Shown here: positions 8,682-17,534 of the stretch, piece by piece | How positions within the stretch are numbered: position 1 is the stretch's first letter | Layout: the number at the start of each line of letters is the position of its first letter | Assembly: GCA_964559075.1 (NCBI GenBank) | Contig: CAZLGJ010000022.1 | Span: 1-28,681 of the forward strand | DNA from: Opacimonas sp964559075 | GTDB taxonomy: Bacteria; Pseudomonadota; Gammaproteobacteria; Enterobacterales; Alteromonadaceae | Length of the DNA stretch: 28,681 nt | Direction: 5' to 3' | Notes under the pieces: generated by a model | What the model was told of the DNA's origin: nothing | Database searches by the model: none | The model's input: only the letters and a program-made list of their open reading frames with translations | Translations under genes and position numbers: made by a program

Positions 8682-8723
8682 AAAGAGAAAAGGCCTCTCA
8701 AGTCGAGACTCAAGAGGCCTTTT
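8682..8723 (-). terminator. Intrinsic terminator after the TonB receptor gene
   Basis: A perfect 11-bp inverted repeat pairs 8688-8698 (AAAAGGCCTCT) with 8713-8723 around a 14-nt loop. Read on the minus strand the stem is followed by a T-rich tract (CTCTTTTT). It sits 46 nt after the receptor stop codon. The plus-strand reading also ends in T5, so it could stop transcription both ways. Confidence 0.75.
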
Positions 8724-8768
8724 TGTACTGTGCTGTCAAGTTATACTAACTGACAACTACTTACGTGC

Positions 8769-11700
8769 TTACCAGAACGAGTAGTTTACGTTGAGCATGT
8801 AAGTTGCACCAAACTCACGACGAGTTGTTACGATACCGTTATCGTCACGTGATACTTGGTCCGCATCATCAAGAATGTTAGTACCTTGAAGAGATACACG
8901 TAGACCTTCTAAGCCTTCGATGCCTGCATCTTCGAAATCATAAGAGATTTGCGCATCGACCACTTGTGTACCGTCACGAGTTGCAGTAGTCAGTTTGTTA
9001 GAACCACCACGCTCGTAAGTTGTGTACTCATCACGGTCAGTCATTGCAATACGTGCTTCAAAACCATCGTTCTCATAGTATGCAACAACAGAGTGCATCG
9101 TATCAGATTGGCCAGGGATTGATTCACCATTGTCTAGCTCAGCGTCGATGAACGTTGATGTCCATACTACACCGAAACCGTCAAGTGAACTGTTAATCAC
9201 ACCTAGTGGTACGTTAGCGGTTAGCTCTAAACCAGATACTGTACCATTCAGGCCGTCTTCGAAGAACGAGAACTGACCAAAATCAGGTGGAGTAACCAAA
9301 GTACCTGCTAAGTATGTGTTACCATTTTGTGAGTTAACAACGTCATCAGTTAAGACACGGTCGTGGAAACCCGGTACAAAATAATCAGCGCCGTTGTTGA
9401 ACTCGTCATTACGGAAGTTGATCATTGGGCTTGCGGTACGCGTGTAGTTCACGATGTCTTTGTAGAACGCAGTCGCTGCAACATAACCTTCGTCGTCGAA
9501 GTATTTCTCGATAGATAGGTCAAAGTTGTTAGATTCTAGTGGACGTAGTTTCGGGTTACCCGCAACTTTTGACCAAGGAGAACCTGCACCATCTAATACG
9601 TCTTCGTTTTCTAGCGTGATGAACTGTTCGTTGATATCGAACTTCACGAAACCTGAGGCGCGCATTTGGTCAATACGAGCACGAGAAATCGTCTTAGACG
9701 CTGCAAAACGGGCAAAAATGTTGTCTGCAACTTCTGCGTTGATGTTAAATGACGGTAGGAAGTGTGAATAATCGTCACCATCTGCTACTTTACATTCTTC
9801 ATCGACGAACTCAGATAGATCAACAATTGAAGTCAGTGGATCCGCACCTTGTGCAAGTGATGATGAAGTTGGGCCGTCGCCATTTACGTCACATACGCGG
9901 AAGTTAGCACCGATAACACCTAGTGTACCGCTTGAGCTTTGTGATGTATCAACATATTGTGCACCAAAGTTACCAAANNNNNNNNNNNNNNNNNNNNNNN
10001 NNNNNNNNNNNNNNNNNNNNNNNNNNNNNNNNNNNNNNNNNNNNNNNNNNNNNNNNNNNNNNNNNNNNNNNNNNNNNGTGTACCGCTTGAGCTTTGTGAT
10101 GTATCAACATATTGTGCACCAAAGTTACCAAATACTTCTAGGCCAGCAATTTCAGTGTTGAAATCTGCTTGGAAGTACAATGTAGTCACTTCTTCTTCGA
10201 TAACATACGAATCACCAAAACGGTCTGGTTCTAACCACTCACCGTCGTTTTGAGTGTAGTAACCATTGTTGTATGGGTCATTACCTGCAAATGCAACAAC
10301 ATTACCTAGGCCTGCCCAAGATAGATCAGTTAGACCGTAAACAGTCACACCTGAGTCAGTAATTGAGTCAGTATCAGGGAACGCACGACCTGTTGCGAAG
10401 TTACCGTTGTTGATTTTGTCTTTATAACGATCAGTGTACGCTAAGCCGAATGTGACTTTCTGTACAGTATCGTTGTCAAGGTTACCTTCAATTTCAACTT
10501 TGAACTGCGTTAATTCTTCAGCAACGCTGAATTTGTTGTTGAAGCCATCCTGTGCGTATAGATAGTCTGAATCGCCAGGAATTGCGTCAGTTTCGAACTG
10601 GCTTGCAAGGTTGGCAAGACCGCCGCCCCATACTTGAGGACCAGTTAATTGTAATGTGTTCGGATCAGAGAATGCTTCAAGACCAGTTTGGCCAGTAAAG
10701 AAAACACCTTCAGAAGACATTTGGAAGGTACGCTCACCAGTTAGTGGTGAGTTAGAGCGAGAAAGACCTGCATAAGCTTCTGCGCGCTGTTCGAACTTGT
10801 CTACTTCTGAATATGCATAATCGACAGAGGCTGTCCAATCATCGTTAATAGCGTATTCGACGTTAACACCAAATGAATCTAACTGACCGTCTTTGTTTAG
10901 TGGGTCAGTACGTAGTACAGGCTGTGCATTGATCTGTGTACCAGTAACGTTTGCACCAGTACCTACAAGGTTAGCCGTTGCAAATGGTTCGATGAAACCA
11001 CGTAATACACCTGAATCTTTATAATCAATTGTTAAGTAATCAACAACGATGTCTAAATCGTCTGAAGGTTGGAACTGTAAAACCGCAGAGATAGTGTCAC
11101 GCTCTAGACGAGTAGATTGTGAGTTCAAATCTAAACCTGATGGCGTGATTTGACCTGCGTCATTTTCATTGTAACCCCAAACACCGTATTTGCGCTGGTT
11201 GTTTGGTGATTCTGTTGAGGCAATTGCTACTGCAAGACCGATTGTGTCATCAGCAAACTTCTCAACAAATGATAACGAGTAGCGGTGACCAGTGTCGTCA
11301 AAATCTGGGTTATCAGCTGGCGCTTGTGACGCTTCGTAGATACCAGTAACAGTCAACGTTTCTTGTGCGTTTAATGGACGTACTGTTTGTAGATCAACTG
11401 TACCGCCGATACCTTGAGTTAACAAAGTTGCTGATGCTGATTTGTGAACAGTTGCACCAGTCATGATTTCAGATGGATACAGATCGTATTCTACGCCACG
11501 GTTATCACCGATAGAAATCGCTTCACGGCCGTTGATAGAGGTACCAACGAAATCTTCTTTAAAACCACGTACAGAGATACCAGACGTACGACCGTTAACA
11601 CGCTCACCGGCAAGGCCAGGAAGACGCGCTAAGGTTTCTGCGATAGATGAATCTGGTAGTTTACCAATGTCCTCAGCAGAAATTGCATCAACGATTGATG

Positions 11701-11881
11701 TTGAATCCTGTTTGACCGCCTGTGCGCGGATAAGAGAACCACGGATACCTTTAACAGCGATAACTTCTACGTTATCTGCGCTAGGTGTATTATTTTCTTG
11801 AGCTAAAACTGCACCTGTAGAGAACGCTGACGCGACCGCTAGAGACAGCATAGCTGGCTTGAATAGTTGTTTTGTTTTCAT
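8769..11881 (-). CDS. TonB-dependent receptor (TIGR01782/Xanthomonas-Caulobacter type), split by an assembly gap
   Basis: Starts at ATG 11881 with GGGGA 8 nt upstream. The frame stays open to 11944, but MKTKQLFKPAM at 11881 begins a good signal peptide ending at VLAQ, about residue 28. A TonB-box-like VEVIAVKG is followed by a plug domain (GIRGSL, DAISAEDIGKLPDSSIAETLARLPG) and a long beta-barrel ending in YSFW, the usual C-terminal aromatic. The frame breaks at the 100-N gap (9978-10077), whose two flanks carry the same 55 nt. Removing one copy plus the Ns (155 nt) gives one continuous frame of 986 codons (985 aa plus stop), and the reading across the joint is sensible barrel sequence. The gene is therefore probably intact in the genome. 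It transports an unknown substrate across the outer membrane; the neighbourhood (GH97, halogenases) hints at carbohydrate or an aromatic-bearing ligand. Confidence 0.9.
9923..9977. repeat. 55-bp duplicate flanking the scaffold gap, left copy
   Basis: Identical to 10078-10132 on the other side of the N run. It is an unmerged contig-end overlap rather than a biological repeat, because collapsing the two copies restores the receptor reading frame. Confidence 0.9.
9978..10077. other. Assembly gap, 100 N
   Basis: Exactly 100 N, the conventional placeholder for a gap of unknown size. The flanks overlap by 55 bp, so the true gap is probably negative and no sequence is missing. Confidence 0.97.
10078..10132. 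repeat. 55-bp duplicate flanking the scaffold gap, right copy
   Basis: Second copy of 9923-9977, starting at the first base after the gap. It encodes the barrel segment FGNFGAQYVDTSQSSSGT of the receptor. Confidence 0.9.
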
Positions 11882-11939
11882 GTAGTTGTCCCCGTTGTCA
11901 TCACATGAATGATCTAAGTTTGCTTTGTAGCAGTGTCGT

Positions 11940-11968
11940 AACATACGTTAATGGAATGTAAAAAGCAA
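11940..11968 (-). promoter_or_regulatory. Candidate sigma-70 promoter of the TonB receptor gene
   Basis: Minus-strand TTGCTT (11968-11963), a 17-bp spacer, then TATGTT (11945-11940), about 58 bp upstream of the ATG at 11881. The nearest dyad operator (11987-12000) would lie about 60 bp upstream of the predicted start of transcription, a common activator position. By-eye prediction. Confidence 0.45.
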
Positions 11969-11986
11969 GCGAAAGAGAAAAATTTT

Positions 11987-12000
11987 CTTAATTGATTAAG
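11987..12000. promoter_or_regulatory. Candidate operator, CTTAAT-TG-ATTAAG dyad
   Basis: Two perfect 6-bp arms around 2 central bases, upstream of the receptor promoter. The same arms recur at 12043-12056 and, degenerate, at 12025-12038. The regulator is unknown; the centre is not CG, which argues against a typical LacI-family site. Confidence 0.5.
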
Positions 12001-12042
12001 CTTTGCTATGTAGGGGGTAAGATTCTTAATATGATAAAAAGA

Positions 12043-12056
12043 CTTAATATATTAAG
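12043..12056. promoter_or_regulatory. Candidate operator, perfect palindrome CTTAATATATTAAG
   Basis: A 14-nt perfect palindrome sharing the CTTAAT/ATTAAG arms of 11987-12000, centred 56 bp from it. An imperfect copy (CTTAATATGATAAA) lies between them at 12025-12038. Confidence 0.5.
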
Positions 12057-12076
12057 CCGTTAGCAATAATTTGCAG

Positions 12077-12093
12077 ATTAACGTGGTGTTAAT
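12077..12093. promoter_or_regulatory. Inverted repeat ATTAAC-N5-GTTAAT upstream of the receptor
   Basis: Perfect 6-bp arms with a 5-nt spacer in the same 292-bp intergenic region between the esterase stop and the receptor ATG. It could be a further regulator site. It has no T tract, so it is not a terminator. Confidence 0.35.
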
Positions 12094-12173
12094 ACTTTGT
12101 AATTGTGTTGTTCGCTGAAAGTGGACTTGTGAAAATGTCTTACAACTAGTTGAAGAAATTTCTCACAGCATAG

Positions 12174-13145
12174 TCAGCGTTTTGTGGATTGTCCAAATAC
12201 TCGTATCACTGCGTTTGGAAAGCGTTGTTGCCACGCGGTTTCAGAGTGGTCCATGCCGGGGAAAAAGTTAACCGTGACCTGTTTTGAATCTGCTCCTGCT
12301 TCGCTAAAAAAGGCGGCAAGTTTATCATGTAGCGGTGGGTAATATTGATCGAGCGTTTGATCGCCATAGTCAAAATACAGCACATGGCTGCCCGATAGCG
12401 GTAAATGCTCAGCCATATACGCCACAAATGCCTCAAATATGCGTGTCTCTTGCATATCAAATCCGCCAATTATGTGGGTAGATATACACAGGCAGCCACC
12501 AAATACTTCAGGATGCCTTGCTACCCCATACCAAGAAATCAACCCACCCATGCTGGCACCGGCGAGAAAGGTATCCGCAGGCCCGGTTAAAGTAGCGTAC
12601 TGGTGGTCGATAAATGGCTTGAGTTCAGCAACGATAAACTGCAGATAATTATCAGACTGAACCAAGTTGCTGTGCGACTGACGCGCATAAATTGATTGTT
12701 GTAACTCACTTGGCAAGGCTGCAAAGGGTTGTTGTGGCATGTATTCTACATAGCGCAGTGCGTCCCCGCCGTTATCCATACCGATGACAATAAAAGGACG
12801 CACTTTACCAGCATCCAGTAAGGCTTGTGATGACTCATCGATGCGCCATTCTTGGCCATTCCACGTAGTGCTTGCGTCAAACAACATTTGCCCATCATGC
12901 ATGTAAAGCGTGCCAAAGCGCTCGCCATTGGCCACGCGCTGCGCATAACCCTCGGGTAGCCAGACGCTGATACGGCGCGGCGCCACATAGTCGCTTTTGA
13001 AATTGTGATAGGTGTCAATGCTGCCGACACTGGGTTGCATGGTACTAGGCTGATTTTGTCCAGTAATTTGTGACGGTTCACAAGCGCTAAGCAGACAAAC
13101 AACACTGAACAAAAACAGGTGACGCAAACGGTAAGTGTGACGCAT
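12174..13145 (-). CDS. Lipoprotein alpha/beta-hydrolase, putative esterase family (PF00756-like)
   Basis: 323 aa. The N-terminus is a lipoprotein signal with lipobox LSAC (Cys22), so it is probably anchored to the envelope. Residues 196-200 read GASMG, the GxSxG nucleophile elbow (S198). A candidate acid lies at D262 or D266 and the catalytic His is probably H300 in GMDHSETAW. Overall similarity is to the esterase D / enterochelin-esterase-like family, which includes carbohydrate esterases, siderophore esterases and mycolyltransferases. It lies 62 bp downstream of the DUF885 gene on the same strand and upstream of the TonB receptor, so it may process the ligand of that receptor. The exact ester substrate is unknown. 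Confidence 0.82.
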   Translation of the reverse strand: MRHTYRLRHLFLFSVVCLLSACEPSQITGQNQPSTMQPSVGSIDTYHNFKSDYVAPRRISVWLPEGYAQRVANGERFGTLYMHDGQMLFDASTTWNGQEWRIDESSQALLDAGKVRPFIVIGMDNGGDALRYVEYMPQQPFAALPSELQQSIYARQSHSNLVQSDNYLQFIVAELKPFIDHQYATLTGPADTFLAGASMGGLISWYGVARHPEVFGGCLCISTHIIGGFDMQETRIFEAFVAYMAEHLPLSGSHVLYFDYGDQTLDQYYPPLHDKLAAFFSEAGADSKQVTVNFFPGMDHSETAWQQRFPNAVIRVFGQSTKR

Positions 13146-13207
13146 GATAACCCCTTTTTATAACCTCTTCTTTTGCAATTAAAGTACGCTTTGTAACGTT
13201 TATGCGT

Positions 13208-14995
13208 TTAGTAACGTTTTACGCCAGTTCGCAGTGCGATGTAATCCTGCAACTCTTGCTCCAGTAGCGACAGTGGAATACTGCCGTTACGCAATACCAC
13301 ATCGTGAAATTCGCGAATATCAAATCGCTCGCCTAAGGCTGCTTCAGCTTTGGCGCGGTAGTCGCGGATCAATATTTCGCCGAGTTTGTACGCAAGCGCT
13401 TGTGCTGGCCACGAGATATAGCGGTCTATCTCGGTGTTGACATTGTGCTCGCTCAGCGCGGTATTGGCCAGCATATAGTCGATGGCTTGCGCACGGGTCC
13501 AACCAAACATGTGCATGCCCGTATCAACGACTAAGCGACAGGCTCGCCACATCTCATAACTGAGTCGCCCAAACTCTTCATACGGGGTTTGGTAAAAGCC
13601 GACCTCTTTCCCTAAATACTCGCTATATAAGCCCCAGCCTTCGCCAAATGCACTGATATAAGTAAAGCGCCTGACTTCTGGGAGATCTTGCATTTCATTG
13701 GCCAGTGATATTTGTAAATGATGGCCCGGTACGGCTTCGTGTAGTGTTAATGCTGGAAGTGCATATAGCGGGCGCTTATCCAAAGCGTAGGTGTTCACCC
13801 AATAATAGCCCGGTTGATTATCATTGCGCGGAGAAATATAGCGTCCCGTGGTGTATTTTGGCGCGATATCATCCGGCACGGGAGCAACGCCATACGGGAT
13901 GCGCGGCAGGTGTTTAAATAGCTGCGGGAGCAAAGCGTCCATGCGTTTGGACATGACCATCGCCGCCGCAATGAGTTCTCGCGAGCTTTGTGCATAAAAC
14001 TGCGGATCGGTGCGCAAAAACGCAATAAAATCAGCAATGCTGCCCTCGAACTCAAGCTCATCAAGCACCTGTTGCATTTCGCTGCGGATCCGCGCTACTT
14101 CTTGCAAGCCTACCTCGTGAATTTCCCGAGCGCTCATATCTAGCGTGGTGTAATGTTTGATGCGGTTGTTGTAGTAGGCCTCGCCGTTGGGCCAGTCTTT
14201 GGCGGCAATGCTGGTCTTGGCGTTGGGAATGTACTCATCTACCAAAAAATCGTAAAACGCCTGATAGGCCGGATTCACGGCAAGTAAAATCGATGCTTTA
14301 GCCTGTTGTTGCAAGGCATCGTGATCGGCAACCGCGTCTGGCAATGACAAAAATGGCGCAAAGAACGGACTGTTGCTTGGGTCAGTATGGATCACCGCCG
14401 CAACACTAGCTTCAAACCCTTGCAACACCACTTGAGGCTGTGTATAGCCCATGCGAATGCCCTCGCGCATATAAGCAATTTGTTGGGCAAAATACTCAGG
14501 TAACTGATCTAACAGTGATAAATAATCGGCGTAGTCTTGAGCATCATCGAAGGCAAAACGGAAGCGCAAGTTGAGCATTTGGCTGTGAAACCCATACTCG
14601 GACGTAATTGGCACTAAATAAGATTGAAAGTGAAATTGGTCGACGACGTTTTGCAAACGATACAGCTGGATCGTTTGGCTGATGCGTTGTGATGGAGTAA
14701 GTGATGCGGAGTCAAAAGCGCGCACCTGGTCGATATATGCTTGATATTGAGCATGCCTGTCTTGTTTGGCATTCAGGCTGATATCTGGTAACGAGGCGGT
14801 GTCATATGCGACGCCGCGCCCGCCGCTTTGTGCCTGTTGTTCATACTCCCAAATGGTATCTAATAAAGCATCAAACGCTTGGTTATTGGCAGTTGGTTGA
14901 TGGCTGTTTTTATGGGTGCCATTTGAGGTGTTTGTATGGCTGCTCTGGCAGCCCAATACGAGCACGCATAACAATATCAAGAAGGCTGGTTTCAT
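13208..14995 (-). CDS. DUF885 family lipoprotein, probable metallopeptidase
   Basis: 595 aa, the usual size for DUF885 (PF05960). The lipobox is VLGC with Cys16. The conserved C-terminal half contains HEAVPGHH at 419-426 (an HExxxGH-type metal motif), then GEGWGLYSEYLG near 450-461 and a conserved MWRACRLVVDTGMH segment. These are typical of the family, which is thought to comprise zinc-dependent exopeptidase-like enzymes; few members have been characterised. It shares a 168-bp divergent intergenic region with the M28 peptidase and is followed at 62 bp by the esterase. The context suggests envelope peptide processing. Confidence 0.85.
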   Translation of the reverse strand: MKPAFLILLCVLVLGCQSSHTNTSNGTHKNSHQPTANNQAFDALLDTIWEYEQQAQSGGRGVAYDTASLPDISLNAKQDRHAQYQAYIDQVRAFDSASLTPSQRISQTIQLYRLQNVVDQFHFQSYLVPITSEYGFHSQMLNLRFRFAFDDAQDYADYLSLLDQLPEYFAQQIAYMREGIRMGYTQPQVVLQGFEASVAAVIHTDPSNSPFFAPFLSLPDAVADHDALQQQAKASILLAVNPAYQAFYDFLVDEYIPNAKTSIAAKDWPNGEAYYNNRIKHYTTLDMSAREIHEVGLQEVARIRSEMQQVLDELEFEGSIADFIAFLRTDPQFYAQSSRELIAAAMVMSKRMDALLPQLFKHLPRIPYGVAPVPDDIAPKYTTGRYISPRNDNQPGYYWVNTYALDKRPLYALPALTLHEAVPGHHLQISLANEMQDLPEVRRFTYISAFGEGWGLYSEYLGKEVGFYQTPYEEFGRLSYEMWRACRLVVDTGMHMFGWTRAQAIDYMLANTALSEHNVNTEIDRYISWPAQALAYKLGEILIRDYRAKAEAALGERFDIREFHDVVLRNGSIPLSLLEQELQDYIALRTGVKRY

Positions 14996-15163
14996 CTGTC
15001 ATCCTAAGCCCCGGTTGATTCGATGTGACGGGGTCGTTTATGCGTAAGATATTATGCATGGGAATAAATGTCGAGGTGACATCGGCAAATCCTTGGTATA
15101 CTAGCGAAAAATTTTTATCAGCACGATATAAAATCACAACAACACATACTAATAAGACAGAGA

Positions 15164-16852
15164 ATGATGACACGACAGCAACTAATACACTTTGCTTGTA
15201 TTGCCCTTTTTGCATGCGGGCTAAGCGCCTGCTCGACGCCTGTGACTCCAACTACACCCGCGGCGCCAAACGATTCTACTACAGTGGCTAATATTCAAGC
15301 ACACATGACCTATTTGGCGTCTGACGAGCTAGAGGGACGTTTTCCAGGAACCGAGGGACATGCCAAAGCGGCTCAATACTTGGTGGACCAATTTACGCAA
15401 TTTGGACTAGCGCCATTAGGCACTGATGGTTACTTACAGCCAGTGCCGCTGCGCAAAGGCAAGCTCGATCAAAACTCACCTTTTTTGCGTTTGTTGCCGC
15501 ATGACCAAGATGACACTATCGGCGAGACTGAGTTGGCCTACCCCAAAGAATTCATGATGGGGATCAATATGAACCAGACCGTGTCGCAAGTAACTGCTGA
15601 AGCGATATTTGTTGGTTATGGCATTGTGGCATCAGAGCTGGGTATTGATGACTACGCTGGACTTGATGTCGCTGGCAAGATTGTGGTGCGCCTACCTGGT
15701 AAACCGCCCGCGCTACAGAACGATGTTGGTGCGCACTTAGCTTCGAGTACCAAACGCACGCAGTATGCAGAAGCGGCTGGTGCGATTGGCGTAATTGTCA
15801 TTTCCAGCCCCAAACAAGAAGAAACGCGGCCATATTCAAGACAGCTCAACTATATCCACGCAGAGCGCATGGATTGGTTAGACACTAACGGTAAGGCGTC
15901 CAAAGCCTCTGCACAAATTTTGGCCTCTGCGTATTTGCCTATCCCCAGTGCACAGCGTTTATTTGCCTATGCCGATCGCACGCTCGATGAGGTGTATGAT
16001 GCCTTGGCCAACGATCAGATCCCCACGGGCTTTGCACTAAACACGACGGTTGCCATGGGCAGCGAGTCTGAGCACGAAGACATTGTCGCGCCCAATGTGG
16101 TTGCCGTGGTTGAGGGCAGCGACCCTAGCTTAAAAGACGAATACGTCATTTACAGCGCACACTATGATCATCTAGGCATTGGCAAGTCGGTCAAAAAAGA
16201 CAAAATCAATAACGGCGCAATGGATAATGCCATAGGCACTGCGGTGTTATTGGAGACGGCGCGTCAGTTTGCGCAGCTTCCTGTTAAGCCCAAGCGCTCT
16301 ATCATTTTTATCGCGGTCACAGCAGAAGAAAAAGGGCTGTTGGGTTCGGACTATTTTGCGCAAAACCCAACCGTGCCGCTTTCGAGCCTAGTGGGCAATG
16401 TCAATTTGGATATGCCGTTGATCACCTATAATTTTGCCGATGTGATTGCCTTTGGCGCCGCGCATTCGAGCATGGGCGAGCTGGCGAAAACCGCCACGCA
16501 GCAGGCGAACATTGCACTCACCCCGGATCCCTGGCCTGAACTCAATTTATTTACCCGCTCGGATCACTACAGCTTTGTTAAACAAGGTATACCGGCGATC
16601 TTCTTGATCAGCGGCATTACCTCATTTGATGAAGACGATGATGCGCCCAATGCGCTGATGAATTTTCTAAAGACCAACTATCACACGCCGCAAGACGATA
16701 TGAATCAGTCGTTTAAATGGGAGGCGGCGGATAATTTTACCCGGGTCAATTTTAATATTGGGATGGCGGTAGCCAATCAAGCTGAGCGTCCTAAATGGTA
16801 CGCGGAGAGCTTTTTTGGTCAGACGTTTGGCAAGCCCTACAATCAGCAGTAG
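15164..16852 (+). CDS. M28 family lipoprotein aminopeptidase with PA-domain insert
   Basis: 562 aa from ATG 15164; the next codon is also ATG and could be the real start. The lipobox is LSAC with Cys23. A PA-like domain spans about residues 115-260. The M28 zinc site is complete: HYD (H333, D335), MDN (D354), the EE pair E388-E389 with the general base first, NLD (D416) and SDHYSF (H468). It should release N-terminal residues from peptides at the cell envelope. It is transcribed divergently from the DUF885 gene, and its stop codon lies inside a 9-bp hairpin shared with the convergent slmA side. Confidence 0.9.
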   Translation: MMTRQQLIHFACIALFACGLSACSTPVTPTTPAAPNDSTTVANIQAHMTYLASDELEGRFPGTEGHAKAAQYLVDQFTQFGLAPLGTDGYLQPVPLRKGKLDQNSPFLRLLPHDQDDTIGETELAYPKEFMMGINMNQTVSQVTAEAIFVGYGIVASELGIDDYAGLDVAGKIVVRLPGKPPALQNDVGAHLASSTKRTQYAEAAGAIGVIVISSPKQEETRPYSRQLNYIHAERMDWLDTNGKASKASAQILASAYLPIPSAQRLFAYADRTLDEVYDALANDQIPTGFALNTTVAMGSESEHEDIVAPNVVAVVEGSDPSLKDEYVIYSAHYDHLGIGKSVKKDKINNGAMDNAIGTAVLLETARQFAQLPVKPKRSIIFIAVTAEEKGLLGSDYFAQNPTVPLSSLVGNVNLDMPLITYNFADVIAFGAAHSSMGELAKTATQQANIALTPDPWPELNLFTRSDHYSFVKQGIPAIFLISGITSFDEDDDAPNALMNFLKTNYHTPQDDMNQSFKWEAADNFTRVNFNIGMAVANQAERPKWYAESFFGQTFGKPYNQQ

Positions 16853-16857
16853 GGCTT
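16832..16857 (+). terminator. Weak terminator-like hairpin at the M28 stop codon
   Basis: A 9-bp perfect stem (AAGCCCTAC / GTAGGGCTT, 8-nt loop) spans the TAG at 16850-16852. Only three Ts follow, so termination is uncertain. It lies between the convergent M28 and slmA genes. Confidence 0.4.
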
Positions 16858-16880
16858 TGCGCTAAAGAGGTAAGGCTGGG

Positions 16881-17474
16881 TTATTTGAAGTATTCAGTCT
16901 TGAGGCTGGTCCAGATATCAGCAAACTGCTCGGTAGGACGGCGTTTGAAGTCGCTGCGGATAAACGCGTTAATGCGACCATCGACATAGCTGGTCAGCAA
17001 CACGGCTAAGGCGCCTTCATCCACATCAAAAGTCTTGCCATCGCGCACCTTGCGCTCGCGCAGGACTTGTTTGATTTGGGTTTCTAAGCGTTCAAAGATT
17101 TTAGCTACACGGCCGCGCAGGCGTTCGTGTTCGCCAGTCAAGGCGTCACCGTGAAGGATACGGGCGATGCCGGGATTTTTTTCAGTAAAGCCCAAGAACA
17201 AATGCAAGATCATCTGCACGCGCAAAGTCGTGTCTTTTTCGTCATTGAGGATCTTGTTGATGCGGGTAAACAAGGTTTCTTCCACAAAATCAATCAAGCC
17301 TTCATACATCCGCGCTTTGCTGGGAAAGTGGCGATATAGCGCGGCTTCTGAAACACCAACTTCGGCAGCTAAAGCGGCGGTCGTGATGCGCTTGCCGCTG
17401 TTGCTTTCGAGCATGCTAGCGAGACACTGAAGAATGTGTGCGCGTCGATTTGGCTTCCGTTTTTGTTCAGCCAT
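16881..17474 (-). CDS. slmA: Nucleoid occlusion factor SlmA (TetR family)
   Basis: 197 aa, close to the 198 aa of E. coli SlmA. The N-terminus RKPNRRAHILQCLASML and the TetR helix-turn-helix ITTAALAAEVGVSEAALYRHFPSK at about 30-53 are characteristic, as is the C-terminal TSYVDGRINAFIRSDFKRRP. SlmA binds chromosomal sites and blocks FtsZ assembly over the nucleoid. It follows coaBC on the same strand by 60 bp. The dut gene that usually sits between them in gammaproteobacteria is missing. Confidence 0.95.
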   Translation of the reverse strand: MAEQKRKPNRRAHILQCLASMLESNSGKRITTAALAAEVGVSEAALYRHFPSKARMYEGLIDFVEETLFTRINKILNDEKDTTLRVQMILHLFLGFTEKNPGIARILHGDALTGEHERLRGRVAKIFERLETQIKQVLRERKVRDGKTFDVDEGALAVLLTSYVDGRINAFIRSDFKRRPTEQFADIWTSLKTEYFK

Positions 17475-17534
17475 AATACTTCCTTTCTAGATTTTGTGTT
17501 CTGGTTATAGTCTGGGTATAAGTTGTATAAATAG

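Noticed and set aside
9923..10132. Direct repeat that could have been a real tandem duplication or an insertion target site
   Set aside because: The copies abut a 100-N run and collapsing them restores the receptor frame, so an assembly artefact is far more likely.
12143..12166. Short palindromes CAACTAGTTG and AGAAATTTCT after the esterase stop, considered as a terminator
   Set aside because: They have no loop-and-T-tract structure and are likely chance AT-rich palindromes.
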